Assembly (NCBI GenBank): GCA_037074705.1
Contig: CM073590.1
Span: 165,414,746-165,478,745, forward strand
Reading direction: 5' to 3'
From: Zhengitettix transpicula
Taxonomy: Eukaryota; Arthropoda; Insecta; Orthoptera; Tetrigidae
Length of the DNA stretch: 64,000 nucleotides
The notes beneath the pieces were generated by a model. The model searched no databases and had not been told where the DNA came from. It saw only the letters and a program-made list of their open reading frames with translations. The position numbers were made by a program, and so were the translations under genes. How positions within the stretch are numbered: position 1 is the first letter of the stretch; the number at the start of each line of letters is the position of its first letter. This document shows, in pieces, positions 13,296-25,102 of this stretch.

Positions 13296-14251
13296 TGTAA
13301 TAATTAATAAATATAAAATAATAGATAATTGCTGGGCGCTTTTAAATGAACAACTATTATAACTTAAATGAACAACAAAATTTATTAACAAAGTTAAAAC
13401 ACATATAAAATACACAAAATATTTGGGATCTCAGGGTCTTAAACTGGGTTTGATAAATGGCTGAATTTATACAATCAAAATTACATTTACCTTTTATGGA
13501 AGTTAATGCGTCTGAAACATAGACGAAATTTGTTGTAGAAGAAATAATACTACAGATTGAATTTAAACAGTTTTAAATTTATCAAGAATTAACGATCTCA
13601 TTTTATCGATATTTAAATAATTAAAGAACGATCTGACCTTTATCTTTTAAAAGTGGTTTACAAATGATTTCAAAGTATTTCTCTACTTACGGCCGCCCAG
13701 GTCTCATTTTAGGTTTTTCGTGCACAAAATTTGGGGATATCACTGATTCTAGTACTCACAGACTCTAAATGTCAAAAAATTCTAATTGGAATAGTTGGTT
13801 AGTTGGTCTAACACAAATTGGTAGGTTCTCGATGCTTTACTCCAACCTGGATTTGCAGATCTCGTAACTTTAGTTGAAAAGGTCCTTCATTGGTTTGTCT
13901 ATGGCCAGCATCATGAATTTTCGCTCGACCACCGAATACAACATTAGTTGCTCTGTCTCCTTCCCGACTGAAGATTGCTTTACTTTTCAATATTTGAGAG
14001 CATGTTTGTAACTGGACCACATTCTTTCGTTCTGACTGCCCCACTGTAAAGCTTTCGAACTGTTCGCTGTCCGCTGCCCAACTGTAAAACTTCGTCTCTT
14101 AGATTTTGAGCGCGTAAACCCTCTCAACTGCCCAACAATGTTTTCTTTGCCTCGCCGGATTGTTGCGGCGTCCGCTCTATATCCACTAATAATGAGTCCT
14201 CTACAATCCAACTTTCCAATTAGAACAATGTCTTAATTACCAATTACTACA
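13296..14251 (-). mobile_element. Family L element (probable solo LTR)
   Basis: Read on the minus strand it starts TGTAGTAATTGGTAATTAAG and ends AATTATTACA, with ATAT on both sides (13292-13295 and 14252-14255). Its interior matches the copy at 36187-37076, including GGACTCATTATTAG, GAGACCTGG.CGGCCGTAAGT, CAGATCGTTCTT and CATTTATCAAACCCAGT plus ACCCTGAGAT. The short open frames inside (13808-14211) are not conserved. Length, TG..CA ends and a 4-bp ATAT duplication suit a solo LTR of a gypsy-like retrotransposon. A non-autonomous DNA element with short inverted ends is the alternative. Confidence 0.75.
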
Positions 14252-14257
14252 ATATAT

Positions 14258-15172
14258 TGTGGTAATTACGAATATGTAATTATTTAATAAATAAAATTTT
14301 ACTATGTTCATTATCGGCAGCGTAAATATAAGACCATTTAATTATAGCTTAAGGATTGTCTACAAGAATTTTGGAGCCCATAATGCTTGCTTGCTAGCGT
14401 TGCATTGTTGCCTCAGGCAGCACTGAGACTTACGGAACTTGTGATATTCAGAGTTGCTTGGACCAGGATGGCGGAAGGTGTGTTTTGAGGAGTCCGTATT
14501 CAGAGTTCCTGGTACCATGATTGAGAAAGTGTGATTAGGAAGCAGAGAAATGTTATATTACAAAATCCCCGGGTTTTGGAATTGCAATTCGCCAGTTTGG
14601 AATATTTTGTCTATTGCCATGTTTGCGTAATTATCAAAGTTTTAGAGAACAAAGCAATCAACGGTGATTGTTCAAACAAAGTCATCAACAGTTAGGAGCA
14701 GAAAGTTATTTGCGTTTGAAAACTAAAACATCTTTAAATTCAGTGAAATATGGCCTTTTTGTGATGTGTTTAAAAAATCAAGTGAGATCGAGCCCAGAGG
14801 AATAGATAATTGAAAAAGGAAGTTTATTAATTATAAATCTTCTAGTGTAAATATAATTATCATCAGATTTCAAATTTCATTTAAAATAGTAATAATTTAT
14901 GCCAGGAATATTTTGCCGTGCAAGATTTATAATTGTTATTTTGTATCTATCTTTATTGGGCGCCCGATAGGCGGCCCTGAAAATTAAGTTTTGGTACAAC
15001 AATATCAACATGTAAAATTTCAACTGAGATATAGTTTGTTTTATTAAATTAAGTTTGTTATATTTAAAATTGTTGTTTTCATTTTTAACTTTTAATATTG
15101 ATTATTACAAATTTGTGCTTAAACGTAAGGTTCATCTTCATTTAAAATTAATATTTTATTTTGTTTATTACA
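14258..15172 (+). mobile_element. Family L element (probable solo LTR)
   Basis: It starts TGTGGTAATTACGAATATG and ends TTTATTACA, with ATAT at 14254-14257 and 15173-15176. Internal landmarks include TTTAAATTCAGTGAAATATG (14736) and GGCCCTGAAAATTA (14974), corresponding to the ACCCTGAG block of other copies. It is head-to-head with the previous copy across ATATAT and abuts the next copy across a single ATAT. No coding sequence is present. Confidence 0.7.
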
Positions 15173-15176
15173 ATAT

Positions 15177-15840
15177 TGTAATGATCATCAATATATCTAA
15201 CGAAATAAATTTCTAAATTATTGAATTATTGTATTCGTAGGGCAATATTGAGGCCAGGCCAGTAACAGTCAGCATAGCGCAAGAATACGAAGACGGGAAA
15301 GTTTCCAGTCTGTATAGTCGGCGGCGTAAGTAAACAAAAAAGGCGGTGGACTCAGAGCGCGTAGGTGTGTAATGTTGCAAATTGTGTGTGCAACACCACT
15401 CTGTTAGTGAAGATCATCAAGTAAAGATTGATCGACGAGCCGGCTTGTAGATTCTGTTGGTGGAAGTTGCAAGTGAAGATCAATTAACAAGTTTCTCCTG
15501 ATGGATTCTGTTGGTGAAGGGCAGTAAAGGACCTAATGTACTTTGATGGAAAAGTTTGCCTCGAATATTTTTAGTAAAGACGAGATTTTAGAAGAAGAAT
15601 TCTGAGGTACTCATTGATGAAACACAGAAAACTGATCGTCTGTGCTGTACGAAAGATTTAATTGGGTGAAGTGTGGTGTATAAATTGTGTTTGCAAAATA
15701 ATGCAAATTATGGCCATTTTAAAAGCAAAAGTAATTTAATAAATTTTATGGTTTAGGTTAAAGAGTTGTTAAAATTGTGAAGTGAAGGAATTGGATTGGT
15801 ACGAGGACTGTTCCTATTTTTGGTATGTAACATAATAGTA
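15177..15840 (+). mobile_element. Family L element, partial
   Basis: It starts TGTAATGATCATCAATATAT directly after the ATAT that ends the previous copy. The GC-richer middle (AGACGGGAAAGTTTCC, ATCATCAAGTAAAGATTGAT) resembles the middle of the copy at 18411-19909. The ACCCTGAG block and the ATTACA end were not found, so the 3' limit is approximate and the copy appears truncated. Confidence 0.5.
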
Positions 15841-17515
15841 TTGTTAAAATACTTTGTAAACATTTTATAATTTTTCATACCGTCAGAATTAATTTTTGCG
15901 TGTTCTCAATGCGAAGAAGAGCAGCTGTCACTTTAAACATTTCATCAGATATGTGAACAGAGTTCAAACTATTCAGTTAAACTTCACGCAAACTGATCCG
16001 ATAAGGAAGTTCGGATAACTCTGTAATTAACCATTTTTGAATCCATGCTGTTATACAATTTTTTTTCTTCTCTCACAATGTAAAAGAAATTCTGTGTCGA
16101 GGATCCCACCTCGAATTTTGTACCTCGTTTGTGTCATTTCCTGAGAAAAGTTACATTTTACATGAATTTCAACTCCCAATTTCCTATCGAAATAGAGTTA
16201 TTAGTTGGCAACAGTTGACTCAATTACAATGAGGTACTCCTAATGGACAATTAACGTACACGCTCTCCTAACTATGCAGATCATCAGAAAGTAAACTCCC
16301 AACATGAAACCCTGGAATGCAATTGCGCGAAAGTGCTTGCTTTTGGCAAGACAGTCCAATTTTTTTTTCGAGTGCTTTGTTCCGCTTTGTTCTTTGTCGC
16401 TCGCTGATGGGGCGTCGTGATTGAATGTCGCTTAGGCTCCTGGCGGATTTGCGGCGTAATGGCATTGATTTGTGTAACACGCTAACGTCGACCACGCTGC
16501 AACAGGTGGCGACTGCAGACCGGCAAATAATGGTACACGTTAATTTTGCGAACAATATTCGGTCGGATAAACTTCACGTCAGTTGGTAAAGTCACTATGT
16601 GCAACGAAAATCCGAGTCGTGAACCACTGTTCGTCACAGGAGAATGAAAAGTTGTATCAACAGTAACACAAATTTCACATCCTTAAATATGTAAAGGCTT
16701 TCTTCACATGAGACAATACAATATTCTTGCCATTTTTAACAAATGTTATTACAATTTGTCAGGATTACAAAGTGAGAATAATTAAATGCTACGAAACAGC
16801 TGTTTTATAGCTACAGCAGCTATTATGGGCACCACAATAAATATTTCACTGCATATTCAGTTGACGATAAAATAAAATGTAAATAATTGAAAGAATCTGA
16901 CATCTTAAACTTAGACAATTTGTATCGTACTATGGGACTTTAAACTGACATCCAAAGTCAAAATAATAGTTTCGGTGCTTAAAATAACTATAAATTCCTT
17001 TCATATTTCCTCGAAATATGTGACGTTTCGAATTATGGAGACTTAGAACTCGTCAACTCCACTAAATACTGATTTCTATAAGTAACTAGAACATTTTCCC
17101 TGTTAACAAATTAACCTCCATGACTTATGATATCCTCGGTGCAATATTATCATACTACGAAAATTACTACTGCGGATTTTTTTATAAAACAAATATTTAA
17201 AAAACTACTTTTCTGTAAGATAAAGGTAATGTAATGAATAAGAAAGACAGCCAATTCAAACAAAAATGCAAAGTTTCTGGGATCCTTGTCCATTTCTTCA
17301 GGTGCGAAGAAGAGCCTAGAGCGACACAACTGCACGTGTCTCATGACAAAACTCAAAAGCGACGAAACCGCAACGACAATGGGAGAGCCGAATTGTTAGC
17401 GTAATAATAATGGAGCAACGACAGTGGGAAAACAGAAGGTTCAGCGTAATAATAAGGGACCATAGAAATTATTGATTGTCATTGTGTCTTTTTGTACATT
17501 AACAGCTGAAATGAG
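15841..17515. other. Unassigned stretch with a GC-richer islet
   Basis: Sequence at 16268-16620 is richer in G+C than its surroundings and contains a 95-codon minus-strand open frame (16268-16555) rich in Arg, Lys and Ser. I recognise no domain and see no convincing splice sites. It could be a conserved noncoding element, an unrecognised exon or an old repeat. The remainder is AT-rich. Confidence 0.35.
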
Positions 17516-17519
17516 TCTG

Positions 17520-17835
17520 GAATTGTACCTGGTGCCAATGTCTAAATCTAGCATTTTGACAATCAAATGTATGTTTAGAATTAACTATGTTAGAACTACA
17601 GATTGTTTATGAATGGGAAGTTTGATATTAGACATATGTTCCTTGATACGTGTATTAAGGGAACGTTTTGTTTGCCCTATGTAGCAGGAATTACAATTAG
17701 AGCCAGAGATTTTGTAAACACACAATGTTTGCTGTGGGTCCTTGTGGTTTTTAATCAAGTAGGGATGTACGTTTTTAGGGCAACAAACGAAGAGAGTAAT
17801 ATTGAATATCTTTTTGTGGTCACAGTTTTTTTCTT
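17520..17835 (-). pseudogene. GIY-YIG endonuclease remnant (Penelope-like)
   Basis: The minus-strand translation of about 17625-17760 contains HCVYKISGSNCNSCYIGQTK followed by RSLNTRIKEH. This is the GIY-YIG pattern in the form typical of Penelope-like retroelements: VYK-ISC-x-C-x-x-C-YIGQT-x-R-x-x-x-R-x-x-EH, with the paired cysteines between the VY and YIG motifs. Downstream, HTFDCQNARF resembles the following conserved block. Stops and frame breaks interrupt it on both sides, so it is a fragment. No reverse transcriptase domain was read next to it. A plus-strand open frame of 117 codons (17603-17956) is the antisense shadow. GIY-YIG domains also occur in other proteins, but the cysteine spacing favours Penelope-type elements. 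Confidence 0.7.
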
Positions 17836-18410
17836 GTTTGTCGATCTCCGTATCCAGACGAGATTTCCCCGTACATTTACCGAAACGAACGTATACAACG
17901 ATTCAGACAGCATCTTTCTGATGAAATATACAACAATATTCAGCGTATTCTTCTGAGATGTAATTTACTCCTCTGAAAAAATTAAGGAATACTAGCCATT
18001 TATCTGACTCGAGATACAAGTGAAAGTTTTACCGTATTGGAAAAAAATTTATTTGTAATTAAAATTTCAAGTATAATCCGTACACTTCATTTATATTTTT
18101 TCAGGTTAAAAGTGATATTTACATGACGATGAATATAACTAAGTAAATCAGACAATTATTTTCATACATGTCTGTATTTTTTTCTATTATTACTAATAAT
18201 CATAAAAGTTTTTGGAGGGTTTAGAACAGAAATTGTAATTAAATTATTCTCTCCGATAAATAAAAATTAAACAGTAACGTAATATTTAATTGAGGAATCT
18301 TAATATATAACTTAATTAAATAATGAACGATATCAACGATTAGGATTATTATGTATGGATCAGGGACGCCTGTGAGAATTATATGCACATACACGTATGA
18401 GTCTTATAAT

Positions 18411-19909
18411 TGTCACTAATCCATGATACTATAAAATTTATTTTTGAATTAGTAGTTGTGTATGCAAAGCGTGCGGGCTGAACCGCCTTTGCCGGCGGCA
18501 GGCATTCTAAAACTCCAGTCTAACGGCAGCAGTCGCGGACAGAAATTCATCAAGAAAAGTCGCGGGTAGAATTTGATCAAGTAAATGTTGCGGAAGATCT
18601 TCATCGACTAAAAGTTGTGGCACATAGAGTAATATTGAGTAAAATTTAGACATATAAACTCAATAAGTAAAACCACAGTTAGAAATCCAATAAGTAAAAA
18701 AAAGGACTGTCAAAAATTTCATCGAGAAGGAGTTGATAACAATTTTTTTTTGGGTGTAGACAGGCTATGTATAGGGTCATCTACCAAGTGGCAACTCCCC
18801 TCTTATAGCATAGGAAAGAGATTTGAAAGTGGGGATGCGGAAGGGTGGTGGAAGGTAGCCAAGGGTAACTAGGGCCCCCGGGCTATGGTTTAAGGATCCT
18901 ACCCGGCATTTGCCTAAAAGAAATGTAGGACAAACCCTAGAAAAACCTGCATCAGGTAGGTCGGGCATTGGGTACTTGTCCCAAGCCCTTCCAATAGCGG
19001 GAGAGGAGTTTGCTGTGGGGACGCAGCATTCCCTTCTCCGTGCCTCGACCAGTTTAGGAGGCAGCTGGCCGACTATTCCAATGGGAATAGGGGACAACTC
19101 TTACCGTATGCCCAAGGTCTGAGACCCTGGAACATACACCTCTCAGAACAGGCCGAGGTGCGTTGGCTTGTGGGAACCTTGGTTCAAAAACGGAGAGGAA
19201 TCTGGCTGACCGTTAGTTACAACGAGAAATACCATATTCGCTGGTGAGAGAGAGACTTAATGCCGAGGACCACAGGAGCTGTACAGAGTAATCGTTCCAG
19301 TTGATAGATACCAAAGTTTTGGTCATCAGTGATTTGAAATAAATTTAAATTCTGTGAAATTATGGTCTGTTAGATGTGTACAGTGCTTCAGAGCCGAAAA
19401 CGAATGCCTGGTACCAGCAAAGAGACTGTAAGTAGAAAAAATTTAATAAAAGTTTTGAAAACGTTAAATAAGGATCAAATGGTCAGATTTCGGTTTCACG
19501 TTTATTTTATTCTTTAACTCTAATGATGTTAAAAAATTGATCGTTAATTTAAATGTAAAAGGATTTGTTCTTTAGTTATAAGGCCCAAATAAACGACCCT
19601 GAGATGAGAGTCAATAAAATCTGTAAAATAGCAAGAACACAAAAGTAAATAAGCGCGTCAAGTAATTTTGTAATTTTACTTTGAATAAATTAATTGTTTT
19701 GTTAAGTTTGGTAGATCATTTAGCATCCTTCTCATTTTTAAAAATTTTATAAAATAAAATTCATCCGTTAATCAATTCTTAAATTTTGTTAATATTCAAT
19801 TTATTACATTTTGGTGCCTCAACGTGGGTCTAATTCTTTTAATTACTTGATGTTTATTACATCAACCTGAGGCAAATTAATTGTTAATTAAAATCCTTTA
19901 TTTATTACA
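18411..19909 (+). mobile_element. Family L element carrying a nested family S insert
   Basis: The 3' end is ATTTATTACA followed by ATAT (19910). Internal landmarks shared with other copies are ATTTAAATTCTGTGAAATTA (19342) and GACCCTGAGATGAGAG (19596). The 5' end (TGTCACTAATCCATGATACT at 18411) is a guess from weak similarity to the starts of other copies. The excess length is explained by a minus-strand family S copy at about 18748-19215 inserted in its first half. Confidence 0.55.
18748..19215 (-). mobile_element. Family S repeat, nested
   Basis: On the minus strand this reads through the conserved blocks GGTTCCCACA.., CAGACCTTGGGCATACGG, CCTAAACTGGTCGAGGCACG, TGGGACAAGTACCCAATGCC, CCGGGTAGGATCCTTAAACC, and ends GGCAACTCCCC.. 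(reverse complement GGGGAGTTGCC) near a T-run that is the poly-A tail. The frame shared with 34831-35340 is open here over 106 codons. Confidence 0.75.
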
Positions 19910-19934
19910 ATATATATATATATATATATATATA
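19910..19934. repeat. (AT)n microsatellite
   Basis: An uninterrupted alternating A/T run lies directly after the ATTACA end of the family L copy, consistent with insertion into an ATAT-rich target. Confidence 0.95.
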
Positions 19935-20236
19935 CAGTCGTATATCATGAGTGGGTTCCAGAATGGAGTTGAAAAAAGCGGAATCGATTAGTCATACGTA
20001 TTCCATAAATCGGTTAAAATGTTGTAAATAATAAAGGTACAGAACGATAGGCTTAATTTCTATACCAAGGAATATTATTAAAGGCTAAAAATTAAAAAAA
20101 TACTGTAGAGAATTAAAATACTAATATTACTAACTAAATTTAAATAATTTCTAACTTTTCGAGAACAATGCCAGTGGGAGTCCAGCTGTCGAGCAACGTA
20201 TTCATATTTATCAGTACAAAATCAGTATGAACTTAC

Positions 20237-20404
20237 CTTTTCTTCGCTCGCAATGGCCATAAACTTGCGATGCACATCATTTGGAATGCCGAACGCCTCC
20301 TGTGCGTAAGAGTAGAGGTCTTCTTTGTAGTGGGCGTATTGCCCAGTTGATGCGCCCACTTTGTTGGTGATTGTGTAGAGAACCTCCACGTACAACTGCT
20401 CCAG
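20237..20404 (-). CDS. Exon of UNC13D/BAIAP3-family protein (second visible exon)
   Basis: This minus-strand exon is 168 bp, exactly 56 codons. It begins after a pyrimidine tract ending CGACAG (20405-20410) and ends GAAGAAAAG before the donor GTAAGT (20231-20236). The peptide runs LEQLYVEVLYTITNKVG ... YSYAQEAFGIPNDVHRKFMA ... SEEK. In the family, this is the N-terminal segment just before the first C2 domain: an aromatic-rich helix (LYxEVLYTxxHKVG) and a second motif (LxxYxQEAFxxxxxEH), as in Munc13-4/UNC13D and BAIAP3. These proteins prime vesicles for exocytosis through C2 domains and a MUN domain that binds SNARE complexes; the C2 and MUN parts are not in the window. The exon follows the one at 27526-27691 in compatible phase (0). 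The assignment rests on remembered family sequence and could be confirmed by a protein search. Confidence 0.75.
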
Positions 20405-20566
20405 CTGTCGAACCGAAGAAAAACCGAATTGAAACATAAAAACTCGTCATGACGGCGATTTTATTACACATTAACAGAAATCCGCAGATTCATTCATATG
20501 TAGCAATTTTTGTCTTCATAAACACTATATTATAGCGGACGCCCTGGTGTTACAAAGTTTCTTGAC

Positions 20567-20718
20567 TTAGGATCCTTAAACTATAGCCCAGGGGCCCTAG
20601 TTAACCCTTGGCTACCATCTTCTACCCTTCCGCATCCTGCCTTTAAAATCCCTTCCTATGCTATTAAAGGGGAGTTGCCACCGTGTGGATTATCTCATGT
20701 AGCCTGTTATCCTAAAAA
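20567..20718 (+). mobile_element. Family S fragment (3' part)
   Basis: It starts at TAGGATCCTTAAACTATAGC and ends with the usual GGGGAGTTGCCACC.., CATGTAGCCTGTTATCCT and an A-run (20712-20718). The 5' two-thirds are missing, as expected for 5'-truncated target-primed reverse transcription. Confidence 0.85.
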
Positions 20719-20999
20719 AAGGCAATTAATTGTTACACATAAGACTTATTATTGGTCTGATCTTCGAAGACTTGCATAAAGAGATTATATATTATAGTTT
20801 CATTACCTCTCACTTGAGAATTTACTATTGCGCTGCGAACTCGCTTTATCCATGTAAAAATTATAAGTTTACATTTTACCAGACAAATAACGGACCCAAT
20901 AGTAAAATACATTCGATAACAGATTTTTATTCTGAAATGTAATATAGTTTTATTTACTATGCCGTAATTTTTAAACATAAATTGTAATTAAGAGTTATA

Positions 21000-23900
21000 T
21001 TGTTTCCTTTTTTTCAAAGAGAACGTTACATTCAATCACTAAAATATTTTTGTACGTAAAGTATTATGTTTCGGTGTCATGAATATTGACATATAATAAA
21101 TGTCGTAGTTTAATGTAGTCGCATATTTTTCCTGCACGAAATTGACTAATTTATATTTTGAAAATAGATATCACAAAAAATAAAGGATTAATATACAATG
21201 AATTTACTTATTTCAATCGCCAATACCAAAATTATATTGAATATTCTGATCATATTAATGATGATTTTGGCTAAGTATGTTGAAAGTTATTGTAACGAAT
21301 CTTTTAAAGATTAGTACGTTAATTGAGAGCATAGGCGGAATAGGTTCGGATGCAGGGAATGTGCTGTCCCAGCCAGTGAAGATTAATGACGTTGGGAAAG
21401 TCCTGTGTCAGCTGGATGTGCGTTGCTGGCGACAATTCTATGAAACTCAGCCGACTGTATATGCACGTACGCACAGAACTGAGTAATATGCTGGTTTTGT
21501 TTGTATACATGAGACACAGCTTATTAATGTTTTTGGGAAACATTTTTCCCTGTGGGGTGAATGAGCGAGGCGTATGTATTGCATTCTAACCAAAATGGTC
21601 GTTTTTAATCTTTGTTAATTTTTAAGTAGTCTCGTGCGTTTCTTAGTTACCACTAAAACAATCAAGGTATGTTGCTATGCTACAGTAAGTTGTGTAACCG
21701 GCACGAATTATCACACTGGATCGAATCGCGTTGTGTCAGATTTAAGATTGTTCAAAGTCCACCGAAGAACACTGCCTGAGGTCATTTTCTCCCCGAGGAT
21801 TCGTGAGTAAATACATGAGTTGTATGTTATACCGGCTAAACAATCTTTTAGTTTAATTCAATTTAATGTAACATATGAAAGTAATTCATACATAATTGTG
21901 TGACACAGTTCCTCAGTAATGATAATCAAAATAATTATAATCATTTAACAGATTCAATGAATATGGTAATAACATTTTTAACCGTTTAATACACCCGATC
22001 CCATATTAACTGTTATGAGTACTAGCAATCTAGTACATTACAAGATTTATTGCATTACCGCTTGCTAAAAAAGTCAATATACTGCGAAAGCCTGTGGTCT
22101 GCAATTGAGTATTCTTTATTCGCCGTATTTTGTATGATATAAAATTCGAGAGGTATAATTTTGATATTTCATAACCCGATTCCATGCTTGAAGCCTTCAT
22201 ATATCTGTAATCCTTCCAAATGTAACAAACATTTGAGTTTCAATTCAGAAATGCATTTTTTTTACTGCCACAAATATTCTAATACTCTTCACCAGAAAGA
22301 AATTGCAGCAATAATGGCGTATTGCTGCTGCTGAGAAATTTTAGTAGTAAATCCTTCAAGAAGAAATTCTACATAAAACACTTGCATATCCAGTGACTTA
22401 CGATTCGCTTTTCTTGCATTATTTCACTGTCAAGGAAATGCGCTTATAGTCCTCATTTGTAATTATGTAAACTTAAAACGCAAACACGCTTTGGATAATC
22501 TTGTGTTTGCCAAGATATTAGCGACTGTTAATTCCAGCTTTACTCACTAAAACATGTAATTATAGGATTTATGCTATTGACATACAGAATTAATTAGAAA
22601 CAATTATGATGATTAAAATATTTCACTTTCAAAATAATTTACTTTATTGTCAGGATACAGTATAATTTATTTTGAGACGATATCAATATGCATTTGATTA
22701 TTGTTTTGTGCTTTATATATGATACATAAATAAAAATACTTTCTATGTCATCGTTGTTCCATGGCTGGAAAGGGAAATAATGATCGTCTACAATTTTAAA
22801 AAACGTGGCCAAACAATTTAGTGTTTAAATTTTTCATTCAGCACGTTCCAGTTTATAGGGAAGTATCCACCTACAAAGTAGATTCTGCGAGCAACTCGTA
22901 ATGTAAGAGTGCAGTTAGCCTGTTCAGGAGCTGTGTGGCTTTGGGGTTAAGGATCCACTGGCCTGTCGGAGCTCTGCATCGACCTCTGCCTTATTCACGT
23001 GAGCCCAGAAGCCGATACTGATATCTGCTTCTGATTGTAGTTCTAGCTGACTTCACAACGTACTTTTCACCGTTATTTAAACCAACAAGCAACCTATTGT
23101 AGGGTTTATTCACTTTCCTTCTCCTAAGGCCTCAGCGAGTGAAAATTCGATTATATTTTTTTACAAACATGCTGTTATTAAAGTACTGGTGTCGCTACAG
23201 TACACAAAATTGATGTAATATTCATAATTTTCAAACACTACAGCTGTTAAATAAAAAATGCATACAGACTAGACACTATTATCTTCACTTAAATTATAAC
23301 TTCTCAAAATTAATTTTAATTACATTCATTTTTTAATCGTTATGATGTATAACAGGACATTTGTTACTTAGTTTTGACAGGAATATTTAAGACTCGTATA
23401 ACTAGTAGTCAACCTAGTATATTTTAATAATATATTTAATTAACGTACGTCACTAAAAAAAAGAAAATATTACGTACTAAGGTTAAGAAATTAGGAGATA
23501 GGGGAAGTATTCATATATCATGTATATTTAGATATTACGTATGAAAGTCACTACCTGTCCCACGTATTATTTCCGTCTTCTAGTGCTATTAATCCTAAGA
23601 ATTCAAACTCTTAACTTTAAATTTGACCATCTATATGCCACAAGCTGTGTATTGAGGAAGTAGAAACGCATATAAGAAATCTCATTGAAATCTGTTCAGC
23701 CGCTTTCGAGTTTATTTCGTTGAAACAACCAAAACATTTATAGATTTTATTTACATGCAAGTTATACTTATTAATAATAAGCATACATAAATTGTTTAAC
23801 AATTGTATTCCTAGTTATATTGTTACACTGAGTGTTAGGACGCGATTAAGTTTTTAGTTTCGTAAATAGCATTGAATTTACGTAGGGGTTCTTGATTGGT

Positions 23901-24465
23901 GATTAATCGGCCAACAAATTAGTAGCATGTGCAATAGTAGCTTGGCTCTAAATAGTCAAAGGTAAATGCTACAACGATTTTTAGTTTTCCATGTTTCGAC
24001 TTTAATCTAATCTTACACTTTCTAGTGACCTATTTCGTACCTTTAAAAAGTTAATGAATTCATTAATATGTTTTTCCTTTCTTTTTTAAGTTTATCCAGT
24101 TCCAACGTTTTAATAATTTATTAAATTGGCAGTCTTACACGTATATGGTAATTTTGTTTATTTTATGTTTTTTATGTGTGTGCCATGAGACGTTTGATAA
24201 CTCTTAATTTTATTTTCAACACAATACTTAAAACTGATAATTTTGCGTTTATTTATGGTATTTGTAATTATATCTATTCTATTCTCTTCTTTTCTTTTTT
24301 CGTGGTGAAAATATAAAACTCAACGTAGTTTATTTACTGGTTTTAAAGAACTGTATGTGTTCACTCAGGGGAATTGTTGACTTTCATTTCAATAATCAAC
24401 CACATTCAAATTATCATCTCCCTCAGTTGATTTTATTTAAAAATTTATTTTATAAAATGGAGTTC
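21000..24465. other. Intronic AT-rich sequence without recognised features
   Basis: I see no exon, RNA gene or named repeat here. Weak open frames at 21277-21589 on both strands overlap one another and show no domain. Confidence 0.4.
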
Positions 24466-24790
24466 CCGTTGCAACAGTCGGCCAACTGCCTCCTAAATTG
24501 ATGGAGGCACGGAGAAGGGAATGCTGCGTCCCCCTCTCCCGCCATCGGAAGGGCGTGGGACAAGTACCCAATGCCCGACCTACCTGATTCAGGTTTTCAA
24601 GGGTTTGTCCTGCATCACTTTTAGGCGAATACCGAGTAGAATCTTTAAACTATAGCCCGGGAGCTCTAGTAACACTTAGATACCTTCCTCTACCATTCCG
24701 CATCCCCTCTTTCAAATCTCATCCTATGCTATTAAAGAGGAGTTGCCACCACGTGATTACCCTCATGTAGTCTGTTAAACCCAAACCAAA
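24465..24790 (+). mobile_element. Family S repeat, 5'-truncated
   Basis: It begins near CAACAGTCGGCCAACTGCC and runs through GGAAGGGCGTGGGACAAGTA, CCGAGTAGAATCTTTAAAC and GAGGAGTTGCCACC to CATGTAGTCTGTTAAACCC plus an A-rich tail. About 30 bp (the CACAGCAAACTCTTCTC block) are deleted relative to the copy at 34814-35348. It lies in the intron of the UNC13-like gene. Confidence 0.85.
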
Positions 24791-25102
24791 AATTCAAATA
24801 AATTTAAAATATTATATTGTAATGTGATGTTATAGGGAATGGATCATGAAAATTGATAGATAAGTAAGTATTATTGCGCATAAAAAACGAATTGGAATGC
24901 ATTTTGGTTTCTTCTGGTATGAATTGGTTACTACTATGCCGTGTGTTCAACTTCTAAGGCGTTTGACTTTTTTCTACAACTGGAAGCAGAGAGAAACATG
25001 CCGTACGGTAAAAAAACTACCAGTTCACAAGTTCAGTATGCGTCATGAAGATGCTGAGTGCGAGACACAGCGACGAGTGTGAGGAGTGTTTTTAACTACA
25101 AA

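Noticed and set aside
13808..14211. Overlapping minus-strand open frames of 74-78 codons
   Set aside because: They lie inside a family L element and are not preserved in the other copies.
17603..17956. 117-codon plus-strand open frame
   Set aside because: It is antisense to the GIY-YIG remnant, whose recognisable motifs are on the minus strand.
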